Source of the DNA: Gonocerus acuteangulatus
Lineage: Eukaryota; Arthropoda; Insecta; Hemiptera; Coreidae
NCBI GenBank assembly: GCA_946811695.1
Contig: OX328128.1
Location: forward strand, 76,664,821-76,728,820
Length of the DNA stretch: 64,000 nucleotides
Reading direction: 5' to 3'
How positions within the stretch are numbered: the stretch's first letter is position 1; each line of letters begins with the position of its first letter. Of this stretch, positions 61,401 through 62,729 are shown in pieces. The translations under genes were made by a program, and so were the position numbers. Below the pieces are notes generated by a model, which saw only the letters and a program-made list of their open reading frames with translations, was not told the DNA's origin and ran no database searches.

Positions 61401-62241
61401 AATTCCGCATGAGCGAAATTATTAGGGAAATATTCTCGAGGGTTCCAGCATTTGCAAACTCCCATTTCAAGAAACAACACGATACGTAAAACATTGTAAA
61501 AACTGATTATGTCTCGTTTAAGACTAGGGAAGGCTTTGAGAGGTCAGGCAAAGGAAATAGTGTCTAATATTTATCAATACTTAGCCAAAGCTAAGACAAA
61601 AACGTTTTTAACCTCCTAAAAATAAGGTTAAAAAAAGAGAGAATTTTTTACAGGGGGAATATAAGCCATGCCCTTTTCCCTCTGACTAAACCAAATATTT
61701 AAACAGGCTACAGCTTAAATTATTTTTAGCCTTAGCTTTGGCTAAGTATTGGTAAATATTAAACACTATCTCCCTTGCCTGACCTCTCAAAGCCTAACCT
61801 GGTCCTAAAGGAGACATAATCAGTTTTTGTTGAGTTTAAAGTAGCACGTTTTCATTGTAATGGAAACGTAAATAGCGGTACCGTCGGGAATATTTCCCTC
61901 AGAATTTTGCCTATGTGGGATTAGAACTATTCCATCTAACTGAACAGGCTATAGCTAGGCCACATCAAAACTTAAATTTTAAAAGAAAGTATTGACAGTC
62001 AAATGAAGCTGGCAATCAAGGAGCTAAGAAACAAAACAAAACTTACTTTTCCGCGATCTTTCTTCGAGGATTTAGGACCTGCCTTCGAGAAGCTCTTCTC
62101 TCTCGTCAAGGAATTCTTCACAGTCGTGCTTTCCGTTGACGTTGGAATCCTCGAAGCTTCTTGCGGCTCAGCGTTGCTACTCGGCCCAGCAGATTTAGAC
62201 TTTTTATCTGGACTTGTCGACGTGGCCGTTTTTGTTGTCAC
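9498..62241 (-). CDS. Large multi-exon gene, all phase-0 short exons (unrecognised nuclear-like protein)
   Basis: Overview of a minus-strand gene whose exons are listed separately below. Reading 5' to 3' the exons are 62241-62047, 61270-61241, 60492-60430, 57637-57590, 49829-49632, 47669-47616, 46302-46249, 43566-43519, 43393-43340, 42655-42611, 38848-38702, 37580-37443, 35983-35930, 33374-33321, 32209-32024, 30833-30630, 29884-29846, 29238-29212, 27274-27233, 23661-23617, 21135-21082, 20577-20536, 17385-17347, 17011-16940, 15600-15562, 13557-13417, 11938-11861 and tentatively 9545-9498. Each internal exon has an AG acceptor with pyrimidine tract, a GT donor, and one open frame that starts and ends on codon boundaries. 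The 5' half is rich in Ser, Thr, Pro and Lys with basic clusters (KHKRKH, KHKSKR). The middle is acidic. The last internal exon carries KRGRQKK, like an AT hook. Seen: splice signals and frames. Inferred: one gene, disordered nuclear protein. Upstream exons lie outside the window or were missed. Confidence 0.75.
9879..10400. mobile_element. TTAA-flanked MITE (piggyBac-type)
   Basis: TTAA target copies at 9875-9878 and 10401-10404 bound a 522-bp element with ends CCCATTTGC / GCAAATGGG. No transposase inside. TTAA duplication with CCC-starting inverted ends is the mark of piggyBac-type elements. Confidence 0.75.
10191..10260. repeat. 24-bp stem hairpin inside the MITE
   Basis: 10191-10214 pairs with 10237-10260 with two mismatches (AAATATATCTCAG... 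/ ...CTGAGATATATTT); the loop itself contains ATAATTATGATAATTAT, also near-palindromic. Confidence 0.7.
10857..11640. repeat. 51-bp satellite with 102-bp dimer order
   Basis: About 14 units, each with the near-palindrome TCTATTTTAGA. From 11050 to 11500 two unit types alternate: one with TGCAGTTGAAAATTAATAA, one with AGTAGGTATGAATTAATGA. Outer units are more diverged. It stops about 220 bp from the AT-hook-like exon. Confidence 0.85.
11861..11938 (-). CDS. Phase-0 exon, 26 codons, AT-hook-like
   Basis: Acceptor AATTTTTGCAG, donor GTAAAT. Peptide has SRSRTTTQKRGRQKKEG. A basic run around a central GR resembles an AT hook (core RGRP), but the Pro is Gln here, so minor-groove DNA binding is only suggested. 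Confidence 0.65.
12272..12727. mobile_element. hAT-like MITE made of TAATTACGA-type repeats
   Basis: Ends CAGTGTTGGG and CCCAACTCTG are inverted, and TAATCACAATCATAATTACG near the left is mirrored at the right. The interior is almost wholly short inverted variants of GTAATTACGA/TGTAATCAC. No clear 8-bp target duplication. Open frames inside are by-products of the repeat. Confidence 0.6.
13417..13557 (-). CDS. Phase-0 exon, 47 codons
   Basis: Acceptor TTTGCTTCAG, donor GTATTA. Contains NDPSYIQGILSGNGKRR and SSKRPRPSNANQ; the SSKRPRP stretch resembles a basic nuclear signal. Good homology query together with 30833-30630. Confidence 0.75.
13912..14681. mobile_element. pogo-type element relic with CENP-B-like N-terminus
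   Basis: Left end CAGTAGAACTTGGATAATTCG matches the inverted right end (CGAATTATCCGTGTTTTACT) and is flanked by TA on both sides. A minus frame from ATG at 14151 reads MSKPRSYKTLTLSEKIFAI and then EVEKGLKKN, the start of a CENP-B/pogo DNA-binding domain, followed by stops. The DDE domain is missing. Confidence 0.65.
14793..15399. repeat. Foldback element with ~80-bp arms
   Basis: GTAATTATGGTACTTAC at the left is mirrored by GTAAGTACCGTAATTAT at 15383-15399, and GCAGGTTAAAG / CTTTAACCTGC continue the arms. The GTAAGTACC in the arms looks like a splice donor on either strand but gives no open exon. Confidence 0.6.
15135..15255. mobile_element. 121-bp MITE inside the foldback
   Basis: Terminal inverted repeats of about 26 nt: TTGACTAGAGTTTCGATATA and its mirror TATATTGAAACACTAGTCAA. 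No coding capacity. Confidence 0.65.
15562..15600 (-). CDS. Micro-exon, 13 codons
   Basis: Acceptor ATTTTTTAAG, consensus donor GTAAGT. Peptide VQETEVQEVEISI alternates acidic and hydrophobic residues. Confidence 0.55.
15940..16802. mobile_element. 863-bp TTAA-flanked element with GGGG ends
   Basis: TTAA at 15936-15939 and 16803-16806; 12-bp perfect inverted ends GGGGTAATACTA / TAGTATTACCCC. No transposase frame survives. The G-rich end differs from the CCC ends of other TTAA elements here. Confidence 0.7.
16940..17011 (-). CDS. Phase-0 exon, 24 codons
   Basis: Acceptor TTCATACAG, donor GTATTT. Peptide starts DGTYEISAEILGIG and ends VEYIEE. More ordered in composition than the Ser-rich exons. 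Confidence 0.65.
17347..17385 (-). CDS. Micro-exon, 13 codons
   Basis: Acceptor TTTTTTTTAG, donor GTAAGC. Peptide KRKHLFLKEYKPG, basic. A Helitron starts only 58 bp upstream of it in transcription order. Confidence 0.55.
18136..18621 (+). pseudogene. Helitron Rep-N / helicase-C fusion
   Basis: The internal Met at residue 10 starts MPPIRRWTNLGRITRNAT, the usual N-terminus of Helitron replicase-helicases, with an ERE-rich stretch to about residue 75. The frame then jumps to LTINKSQGQSLSVCGINL and HGQLYVACFRV, the C-terminal Pif1-helicase motifs that normally lie over a thousand residues later. The Rep catalytic domain and most helicase motifs are deleted, so it cannot be autonomous. The frame is still open over 161 codons. 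Confidence 0.75.
18795..18889. mobile_element. Opposed Helitron 3' ends
   Basis: 18795 begins CTAGCTGTCCGGG, the inverse of a Helitron 3' end, and 18889 is the plus-strand 3' end. The two face each other across 95 bp. Confidence 0.45.
18950..19300 (+). repeat. Degenerate minisatellite (AGGAGGTAATGTTGAGT)
   Basis: Phrases AGGAGGTAATGTTGAGTCG, ATGCTGAATCAGTG and GTTAGGAG recur irregularly about every 50-60 bp. No coding signal. Confidence 0.6.
19690..20135 (+). mobile_element. SINE-like family B copy (partial)
   Basis: GTGGGTTCAATTCCCACTAGG resembles a tRNA B box and T arm; then CCTATCCTGGTTCAAAAAG and GTTAACCTATGTATAACC match copies at 28976, 37070 and 50086. 19690-19735 carries a related GAAAGATGTGTTGTGCAAAT segment. 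Confidence 0.45.
20354..20448 (-). mobile_element. Hairpin-tail mini-retroposon, copy b
   Basis: Minus strand: CGGTGCTAATGACC through GATGCGCCGT followed by about 60 A. Flanked by GTTAAGTAC at 20345-20353 and 20449-20457. Starts at the same base as the other mini copies. Confidence 0.7.
20536..20577 (-). CDS. Micro-exon, 14 codons
   Basis: Acceptor TTTTCTTCTAG, consensus donor GTGAGT. Peptide EDKSQLLKNCLLAQ, probably helical. Confidence 0.6.
20843..21000 (+). mobile_element. ACAGGGTGTCTCG TIR-element end
   Basis: Starts TACAGGGTGTCTCGCATTGA, similar to the ends at 40757 and 54393. No opposite end found; partial copy next to the exon at 21082. Confidence 0.4.
21082..21135 (-). CDS. Phase-0 exon, 18 codons, acidic
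   Basis: Acceptor TTTGTTTCAG, donor GTATGT. Peptide DNPEDDVQDANYLIVENT, strongly acidic. Another exact 54-nt exon. Confidence 0.65.
21487..21712 (+). mobile_element. tRNA-derived SINE, full length
   Basis: Head GGGGTCTCCCGTGGTCTAGT has a pol III A box (TGGTCTAGTGG); B box GGTTCGATCCC follows. Body contains GGAATTTTCTCATC and ends GGCGCTAATGGCC...GCGCCGT plus a long A-rich tail. The tRNA part would not be a working tRNA: it lacks a sound acceptor stem and is fused to the SINE body. Confidence 0.85.
22150..22620 (+). repeat. Transposon-like repeat with ACTCACTCAC motif
   Basis: Has GGCGCACGGTAGTGCGCC (perfect 18-nt palindrome except centre), CCTCTCATAACTTCC and the phrase ACTCACTCACTCACTGACTC, plus a G-run. 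These recur in many arthropod repeats (from general knowledge). Class not assigned. Confidence 0.35.
22630..23600. other. Intron, no feature seen
   Basis: Unremarkable AT-rich intron between the exons at 23617 and 21135; no repeat ends or open frames of note. Confidence 0.4.
23617..23661 (-). CDS. Micro-exon, 15 codons
   Basis: Acceptor TTTTTTTTAG, donor GTATGA. Peptide VLQQIKEATVVPANV. Phase 0 at both edges like the others. Confidence 0.55.
24228..24994. mobile_element. 767-bp TIR element (GGGTCATTCC ends)
   Basis: Inverted ends GGGTCATTCCGTGTCAAATC / GATTTGACATGGAATGACCC. ACTA precedes the left end and follows the right end, a possible 4-bp target duplication. No transposase frame; an A-run lies at 24348. 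Confidence 0.65.
25026..25150 (+). mobile_element. pogo/Tigger-type end fragment
   Basis: CAGTAGACTCCCCCTTATCT following TA resembles the ends of pogo/Tigger elements. No right end found. Confidence 0.4.
25330..25447 (-). pseudogene. 5S rRNA-derived sequence 1
   Basis: Minus strand reads AACGGCCATAGCCACGTTGA, then GATCACCGAAGG, then CCAGTACCTGAATGGGTGAC, matching the order of the conserved 5S rRNA start and internal promoter blocks. Several substitutions and no T-run terminator in place make it a pseudogene or the head of a 5S-type SINE. Confidence 0.6.
25533..27116. mobile_element. LTR-like repeat with TGTAATGATA...TATCATTACA ends
   Basis: 1584 bp bounded by a perfect 10-bp inverted pair starting TG and ending CA, inserted in a (TA)n tract. 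The first ~620 bp recur at 57948 (GATAAGCAAATATTATTTGT, GGACGCTCCCGCCAAGAAAC). Could be a solo LTR or a short non-autonomous element; no gag or pol frame. Confidence 0.5.
27233..27274 (-). CDS. Micro-exon, 14 codons
   Basis: Acceptor TTTGTTTTAG, donor GTAACC. Peptide VECPVTFSADTANE. It lies just above the right end of an LTR-like repeat (27116). Confidence 0.55.
27420..27730 (+). repeat. Unclassified repeat with ACTCCATGAGG units
   Basis: ACTCCATGAGGAG and close variants recur three to four times, and CCAACCGG/CCGGTTGG form a short hairpin at 27494-27515. GC-richer than the surrounding intron; likely a retroelement untranslated region, class unknown. Confidence 0.35.
27935..28258 (-). mobile_element. 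Second tRNA-derived SINE family
   Basis: Minus strand starts GGGGGCGAGGTTAGCTCAGT, with A box TAGCTCAGTGG and B-box-like GAGTTCAAATCC, then an unrelated body. It is flanked by imperfect ~38-bp direct repeats (27897-27934 and 28259-28296, TTTCATAACCCTTA...CCCTTAACA). Confidence 0.6.
28976..29130 (+). mobile_element. SINE-like family B copy
   Basis: GGGGTTCCATTCCCACTAGG, CCCTAACCTGGCTAGAATAG and a terminal AATAAA-rich end match the copies at 20000 and 50086. Confidence 0.45.
29212..29238 (-). CDS. Micro-exon, 9 codons
   Basis: The smallest exon found, 27 nt, between GTTTTCCAG and GTAAGT. Peptide TIVIMDGPG. The consensus donor is the main support; without transcript data it stays tentative. 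Confidence 0.5.
29480..29575 (-). mobile_element. tRNA-like fragment
   Basis: Minus strand GGCTCAGTGGTCGAGCACTA resembles the head of the SINE at 28258 with an A box. The B-box region is degraded. No tail seen. Confidence 0.35.
29846..29884 (-). CDS. Micro-exon, 13 codons
   Basis: Acceptor GTTCTACAG, donor GTAAGC. Peptide TLQDSNEIPQDGQ. Strong splice sites for such a small exon. Confidence 0.6.
30066..30183 (-). pseudogene. 5S rRNA-derived sequence 2
   Basis: Minus strand has GAATACAC, AAAGTTAAGCAAAGTTTGGC and GAGGTTAGTACTTGGTTGGG in the order of 5S rRNA. More diverged than copy 1 at its 5' half but better in the 3' half, so the two arose independently. Confidence 0.55.
30630..30833 (-). 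CDS. Phase-0 exon, 68 codons (longest)
   Basis: Acceptor TTGTTATAG, donor GTACAT. Least low-complexity exon: SKFEVITVPHDSVTS, FVVSNISLDD and YYSVGQPETWPPGYKAVV. It is the best query for finding a relative in other genomes. Confidence 0.75.
31060..31126. repeat. (A)n tract, ~65 nt
   Basis: Uninterrupted A-run in intron; similar runs at 20354-20415 (T), 36521-36563 (A) and 58448-58487 (T). Probably retroposon tails. Poly-Lys and poly-Phe frames here are not genes. Confidence 0.9.
31280..31800 (-). pseudogene. Mariner transposase, C-terminal half, decayed
   Basis: Minus frames give VIFQHDRAAHMLQKSLRKHW (mariner consensus has HDNARPH here), SYPTSHIHQEVL, a MKKPKIEFIHGLPQ stretch and LKDGENLLLMMD, in the order of mariner C-termini. 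Several stops, and the second catalytic Asp region is altered. Not functional. Confidence 0.65.
32024..32209 (-). CDS. Phase-0 exon, 62 codons, acidic
   Basis: Acceptor TATAATTTAG, donor GTACTA. Acidic: NADEIDDNMDLENVT then EVIIYESVPDQST. The pattern of acidic and aliphatic residues is reminiscent of transactivation segments, but this is only an inference. Confidence 0.75.
32500..33090. repeat. Degenerate tandem repeat, ~165-bp period
   Basis: AGTAAATTGTATG...ACATATTTTCTTG...ATTTATTT recurs about four times between 32590 and 33080 with growing divergence. No coding signal. Confidence 0.5.
33321..33374 (-). CDS. Phase-0 exon, 18 codons
   Basis: Acceptor CTGTTCAG, donor GTAATT. Peptide VMVEPVNGALQPVSLESE, hydrophobic with acidic end. 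No motif recognised. Confidence 0.65.
33420..33535. repeat. Dispersed foldback-repeat family, copy 2a
   Basis: Contains GATTGCGCATGTGCGAACCT and CACTCTCCCTTCTGTTCAGC, shared with 2290 and 43900. Its other half appears at 34500 after a Helitron and other insertions. Confidence 0.5.
33656..34069 (-). mobile_element. Non-autonomous Helitron, 414 bp
   Basis: On the minus strand it starts TCTATATATATAAAAATCAC after A, ends GGGTAACAACTAG before T. The inside is a two-fold repeat of TGACCGATTTTGACCAA. No coding sequence. Confidence 0.7.
34500..34740. repeat. Dispersed foldback-repeat family, copy 2b
   Basis: GGGAGATAGTGTTTAATGTT, ATCAATACTTAG and ATTTGAACAGAC match the copies at 44020-44170 and 61560-61760. 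Confidence 0.5.
35126..35177 (+). mobile_element. Hairpin-tail mini-retroposon, copy c
   Basis: Exactly CGGCGCAAATGGCCC through GATGCACCGTTT plus A-rich tail, 52 bp, between perfect 13-bp direct repeats ACTACCATCTATT (35113-35125, 35178-35190). The clearest of the mini copies. Confidence 0.8.
35930..35983 (-). CDS. Phase-0 exon, 18 codons
   Basis: Acceptor TTCTTTTCAG, donor GTAAAT. Peptide NSSEASSNPPATEVLGPK, Ser/Pro-rich. From here the charge of the protein changes from basic to acidic. Confidence 0.65.
36256..36738. mobile_element. TTAA-flanked MITE (piggyBac-type), 483 bp
   Basis: TTAA at 36252-36255 and 36739-36742; ends CCCATTCGAGA / TCTCGAATGGG are perfect 11-bp inverses. A 43-nt A-run lies inside. 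No transposase. Confidence 0.8.
37070..37330 (+). mobile_element. SINE-like family B copy, most complete
   Basis: GAGGCCAGGTGGCCATG, GTGAGCACTCTGAGCATAAG, GTGTTGTAAGATAAAATAAA, GTGGTAACCTGTAGATAACT and a terminal (AAAT)n. Family tail matches 50086. A tRNA-like head is only weakly visible. Confidence 0.5.
37443..37580 (-). CDS. Phase-0 exon, 46 codons
   Basis: Acceptor GTTATCAG, donor GTTTGA (weak at position 3). Starts VPPKHKRKHCDSPST, a basic cluster typical of nuclear localisation signals, and ends QQSQKNSTQ. Confidence 0.65.
37905..38175 (-). repeat. Dispersed repeat C, copy 1 (inverse of 62730)
   Basis: ACACCCAATTATATTCAG, GCCTTCAGAGTATTGTCTGC, CTGTAGCGTTACTCTTTATA and CTGGGTCATTTAGTCATCTG occur in inverse order and strand at 62730-63060. 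Class unknown. Confidence 0.6.
38702..38848 (-). CDS. Phase-0 exon, 49 codons
   Basis: Acceptor TGTTTCAG, donor GTATTT. Starts SSRKEEKRRSASSEV, then becomes less basic with VTSISISNKVDISSL. No family recognised. The upstream intron holds complete hAT-like and Tc1/mariner-like elements. Confidence 0.7.
39095..40418 (+). mobile_element. hAT-like element with perfect 8-bp target duplication
   Basis: TTCATATC flanks both sides (39087-39094, 40419-40426). Ends CAGTGATGT and ACAACACTG are inverted, and repeated GGGTATTTACCC words line both termini. Inside, a plus frame near 39990-40090 gives SPMLWWRGLKG, like the WW motif of hAT dimerisation domains, but stops break it. The 8-bp duplication and CAGTG ends are diagnostic of hAT. 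Confidence 0.8.
40429..40750 (+). mobile_element. Helitron 5' end fragment
   Basis: TCTATATATATAAAAATCAG after A, then two units with GTTTGACCG.TATTGACCAAA. Same subfamily as 33656-34069, opposite orientation. No CTAG end found before the next element, so truncated. Confidence 0.55.
40758..42243. mobile_element. Tc1/mariner-like element with long inverted ends
   Basis: TA on both sides; CAGGGTGTCCCAAAAATAAT and mirror. Similarity between arms continues for about 450 bp with indels (GGGCCATTCCATTACAATCG against its inverse at 41990). The right arm has extra sequence. Transposase remnants lie between the arms. Confidence 0.8.
41225..41625 (+). pseudogene. Tc1/mariner-type transposase remnant
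   Basis: Plus frame gives AYYGAEKIARATGVSRI then TVRRILREERL, a helix-turn-helix, and further on VLWTDESSF, matching the first-Asp WTDE motif of Tc1/mariner DDE transposases. Later RNEVRRIEAGEQAQLLR may be the C-terminal tail. Large internal deletions and stops; the second and third acidic residues are gone. Confidence 0.65.
42611..42655 (-). CDS. Phase-0 exon, 15 codons
   Basis: Acceptor CTGTTGTAG, donor GTAAAG. Peptide EKSKDPRKSSSASRK, basic and Ser-rich, similar in composition to the preceding exon. The intron between them is filled with a 28-bp minisatellite. Confidence 0.65.
42755..43320. repeat. ~28-bp minisatellite with GGATCC core
   Basis: About 20 units such as AGTATTGTAAAGAATCAGGA and TCCTAAGAAGTATTGTAAAG, with a CCACGAAGTATCAG variant. 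It fills the intron between exons 43340-43393 and 42611-42655. The repetitive frame on the minus strand is not a gene. Confidence 0.85.
43340..43393 (-). CDS. Phase-0 exon, 18 codons, basic/Ser run
   Basis: Acceptor GTTTACAG. The donor is the weaker GTTTGT, so it may be spliced inefficiently. Peptide VLKHKSKRNSSSSSRRER has a basic KHKSKR cluster and a run of five Ser followed by RRER, like a small RS segment. Confidence 0.65.
43519..43566 (-). CDS. Phase-0 exon, 16 codons
   Basis: Acceptor GTTTTTCTAG, donor GTAAGT. Peptide ESSDCKKSPSESLEDK, Ser-rich with mixed charge. Only 125 nt separates it from the next exon, the shortest intron of the gene. Confidence 0.7.
44192..44532. mobile_element. 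TTAA-flanked MITE nested in the foldback family
   Basis: TTAA at 44188-44191 and 44533-44536; ends CCCATTCGATG / CATTGAATAGG. The uninterrupted paralogue near 61735-61765 (GGTAAATATTAAACACTATC) shows the empty site. A mariner-like end (ACAGGGTTTGTCCGGAAAG) lies at 44433. Confidence 0.7.
44558..44696. mobile_element. 139-bp retroposon fragment with 12-bp target duplication
   Basis: Flanked by ACTATCTCCTTT on both sides (44546-44557, 44697-44708). Contains GCCGACGTTTCGCTAGTCAT and CTTCCTCAGGGC, a motif type common near the ends of Penelope-like and some LINE elements and seen in similar form at 50920. Confidence 0.6.
44960..45566 (-). repeat. Dispersed repeat with (TA)n, copy 2 (inverse of 4380)
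   Basis: Bounded by (TA)n at 44967-45006 and 45538-45566. Inner part mirrors 4500-4900, for example AAGCGTTACGATTTTTTTCG and TTAACTCCAAACGGAACC. No coding sequence. Confidence 0.55.
45568..46000 (+). other. Possible LTR start with TATA box
   Basis: TGTAATGATATATAAGGGGG after (TA)n has the same first 10 bases as the LTR-like repeat at 25533. CCTATAAAAAGGCCTCCCCC near 45910 resembles a core promoter. No right end or pol frame found; weak call. Confidence 0.25.
46249..46302 (-). CDS. Phase-0 exon, 18 codons
   Basis: Acceptor CTTTTTCAG, donor GTACTA. Peptide ASIEKICEALSASLTGTK, probably helical, unlike the basic exons either side. No motif recognised. Confidence 0.65.
46380..46770. mobile_element. 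TTAA-flanked MITE (CACGTTCGG ends)
   Basis: TTAA at 46376-46379 and 46771-46774. Ends CACGTTCGGCCCC and CCGTCCTGAAAGTG are imperfect inverses. 391 bp, no coding frame. Confidence 0.6.
47030..47225 (+). pseudogene. Possible piggyBac-transposase N-terminal remnant
   Basis: Plus frames give KKIYSEQELLEL and VSESEAEFS, and after a frame change ETPGTSGMQSKR. An acidic Ser-rich N-terminus with PGTS is common in piggyBac-type transposases and could relate to the TTAA elements nearby. No DDD domain visible; low certainty. Confidence 0.3.
47616..47669 (-). CDS. Phase-0 exon, 18 codons, Lys-rich
   Basis: Acceptor CCTTTCAG, donor GTAAAT. Peptide TPKKHKNTTKESPMKPKK is highly basic and would suit a nuclear localisation or nucleic-acid contact (inference). 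One of six exons of exactly 54 nt in this gene. Confidence 0.7.
47837..47895 (-). mobile_element. Hairpin-tail mini-retroposon, copy d
   Basis: Minus strand CGGCGCTAATGGCC through GATGCGCCAT and A tail. Flanks ATTATGCA and ATTTTGCA match in 7 of 8 positions, a possible target duplication. Confidence 0.55.
48715..48835. repeat. ~47-bp minisatellite, 2.5 units
   Basis: GGTGGGCTTCTCCAGCAGTC, GAGGGCTTCTCAGCAGCC and GGTGGGCTTCTCCAGTAGCC recur with GCCATGACTG between. It starts near a TTAACCC, as does the 87-bp satellite at 8604, and shares GGCTTCTCCAGC with it. Confidence 0.6.
49286..49521. mobile_element. Foldback MITE with ~85-bp arms
   Basis: CTGGTATATATCACCAGTGG with CAGTATTACAGCTGGCTTTC at the left mirrors the right arm ending CGGGTGATATATACTGG. 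Between them about 60 bp unrelated. No coding sequence. Confidence 0.7.
49632..49829 (-). CDS. Phase-0 exon, 66 codons, Ser/Pro-rich
   Basis: Acceptor TTACACCTGCAG, donor GTAAGC. Strongly biased to Ser, Thr, Pro and Lys, starting ISRPAPSPVQSSSPST and ending SPRKRLSSTPVVNL. Several SP and TP pairs could be sites for proline-directed kinases (inference). Codon-level openness over 198 nt in AT-rich DNA supports a true exon. Confidence 0.75.
50086..50275 (+). mobile_element. SINE-like family B copy
   Basis: GTAGGTTCGATTCCCACAAT has a good B box; TGGTAACCTATAGATAACCC and AATAATGGACATTCAAATTT match the tail of 37070. Confidence 0.5.
50734..50801. repeat. (AT)n microsatellite at left edge of Penelope-like element
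   Basis: About 32 TA units. A second tract (54337-54392) lies at the opposite side of the element, so both ends meet TA repeats. Confidence 0.9.
50830..54335 (-). mobile_element. Penelope-like element with inverted terminal copies
   Basis: A minus-strand reverse transcriptase / GIY-YIG frame (53992-51311, broken) lies between two inverted copies of one ~300-bp sequence: 50845-51135 and 54035-54325 mirror each other (ACATGTTTCGTGCATCTTTT, GGGTAGGGGTAACATTTAAT). Penelope-like elements commonly carry terminal copies in direct or inverted arrangement. (TA)n tracts flank both sides. Confidence 0.8.
51311..53992 (-). pseudogene. Penelope-like RT with GIY-YIG domain, frameshifted
   Basis: Three main minus frames: 53992-53348 (N-terminal, unassigned, coiled), 53262-52663 and 52684-51566, then a last piece to 51311. 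Seen in order: ADKSNKTVLIDRD (typical PLE entry motif), LVSFDVVNMFPNIP (palm motif A), QMGNPLSIAISGIVMNF (motif B), YRYVDDLIL (catalytic YVDD), SLGFLDMEI, then a Lys-rich linker (KKKRKYSETF, RPSKKVKTDTE, NKKQR), and finally YNIYKINCNDCNKCYIGES, the GIY-YIG endonuclease start. Breaks: frame change near 53360, another in an A-rich run near 52770, and a stop right after CYIGES. Not functional as it stands, but recent enough to be readable. Confidence 0.85.
54394..56119. mobile_element. 1.7-kb giant foldback element
   Basis: TA flanks; CAGGGTGTCCCGTAAATGTC and its exact inverse at the ends. Arms of roughly 790 bp (54394-55185, 55328-56119) stay closely matched along their length, with a ~142-bp spacer. 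No transposase frame. Termini resemble those of 40758-42243, but the interior does not. Confidence 0.85.
56126..57443. mobile_element. pogo-type element hosting an RNase H fragment
   Basis: TA flanks; left end CAGAAAACTTCCTCTAATCT with CATACCGGATTATC mirrors right end GCCGGATTATCGAG...TTAGAGGAAGTTTACTG. It directly abuts the foldback at 56119. The middle is a retrotransposon fragment, not a transposase. Confidence 0.65.
56455..57300 (-). pseudogene. Non-LTR retrotransposon RNase H domain
   Basis: Minus frames give GFNVYTDGSKTSEGTGSG, then after a frame change in a C-run near 57113 SVFQAEVYAILAATIQL and NFLTDSLAACKAL. The three acidic positions D, E, D of RNase H are all present. Downstream, a segment with FKRTIYQWLLRKQQNLW and CRWYGAEEETPIHIIRDC follows the usual layout after RNase H in arthropod non-LTR elements. 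No RT domain remains. Confidence 0.75.
57590..57637 (-). CDS. Phase-0 exon, 16 codons
   Basis: Acceptor ATGTTTTTCAG, donor GTAATC. Peptide MLALLMEDSSDSQHSK, a short hydrophobic stretch followed by an acidic Ser-rich stretch. The intron after it is nearly 7.8 kb and is filled with Penelope, foldback and pogo-type elements. Confidence 0.65.
57948..58570 (+). repeat. Second copy of the LTR-like repeat
   Basis: TGTAATGATACTTTACATTA through GACTCGAACCCGACCCCTGA follows 25533-26150 in order, with a shorter middle and a 40-nt T-run at 58448. The right-hand portion is absent. Confidence 0.6.
58650..59840. repeat. AGGCATTCTATA-word repeat split by an RT fragment
   Basis: GCATTNTATANAATGCCT words recur at 58667-58710, 58765-58840 and 59745-59835, on both sides of the retrotransposon tail. 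Likely a foldback or minisatellite that received the insertion. Confidence 0.5.
59140..59730 (-). pseudogene. Non-LTR retrotransposon RT C-terminal tail
   Basis: Minus frame: FTYLGSSINKENRISHEIQK, RAYYANLKLLKSNFLSRKTK, LIKPVVTYGSETW, IFERRIIRRIYG and GRLRWAGQFVRM, the conserved tail of RTE/jockey-like elements. After a frame change near 59270 it continues EVARDAAKLGVKN and DRDGWKGIVRKA to a stop at about 59140. 5'-truncated; lacks the catalytic motifs. Confidence 0.8.
60430..60492 (-). CDS. Phase-0 exon, 21 codons
   Basis: Acceptor ACTAATTGCAG, donor GTATAT. Peptide starts KVVKNGEESLG and ends DEAEK; mixed charge, no recognised motif. Followed downstream by a 2.8-kb intron holding an RT fragment. 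Confidence 0.65.
61241..61270 (-). CDS. Micro-exon, 10 codons
   Basis: A 30-nt exon, NIVSSSDAVK, between GTTTTCAG and GTAAATTC. Both edges are phase 0, so skipping it would leave the frame intact. Its small size makes it the least certain exon on sequence alone, but it matches the style of its neighbours. Confidence 0.55.
61380..61960. repeat. Dispersed foldback-repeat family, most symmetric copy
   Basis: 61380-61615 and 61720-61955 are inverted: GGCTTTGAGAGGTCAGGCAA against TTGCCTGACCTCTCAAAGCC, with TACTTAGCCAAAGCTAAG mirrored. Shows the intact structure that other copies have lost. Confidence 0.7.
62047..62241 (-). CDS. Phase-0 exon, 65 codons (first seen in window)
   Basis: Begins after a TAATTTTAG acceptor and ends at a GTAAGT donor. 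The peptide is low complexity, rich in Ser, Thr and Lys (for example TATSTSPDKKSKSAG and SKAGPKSSKKDRGK), so probably disordered and basic. Of the three frames only this one is open. An acceptor at the 5' side shows it is not the first exon of the gene. Confidence 0.75.
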
Positions 62242-62729
62242 CTAAAATTAATGTTTTTAATAAACAATCTGCCAACTTAAAACAAAAAATTATATTTTTA
62301 TATTAAATTTTAAACTATGGACTAAATATGAATGTTAGAACCAGTAGAGACTTGTTACCCAATACCTCTATAGATGATGAAATCCAAAAGTATCACTTTT
62401 TCCAGTCGCAGAACATAAAAGATTTTATTCCAAAATGGCTGCTTTTTGAAGGCATGAATTGTTTAAAATAACCAACCCTTGAATAATAAAAGGCTTTTAT
62501 TAGTACGCAGATTAAATTGCCTCACAATTTTTTATTTATTTTTTTTAATGGTTTACTGGCATCATTCAGAAGAAGCAGAATCTTCTCTGACTGAACTTTC
62601 AGCACCTGAGACCAGAGGTAGAAGTTCTCCTACAATTTCTTCTCCTCCTAAATTCGCTTCACATCTGCCATTGTGTAAAATAACCAATGTAGACTAGAGG
62701 TCAAAATACAGAACTCCAAACAAGTCATT

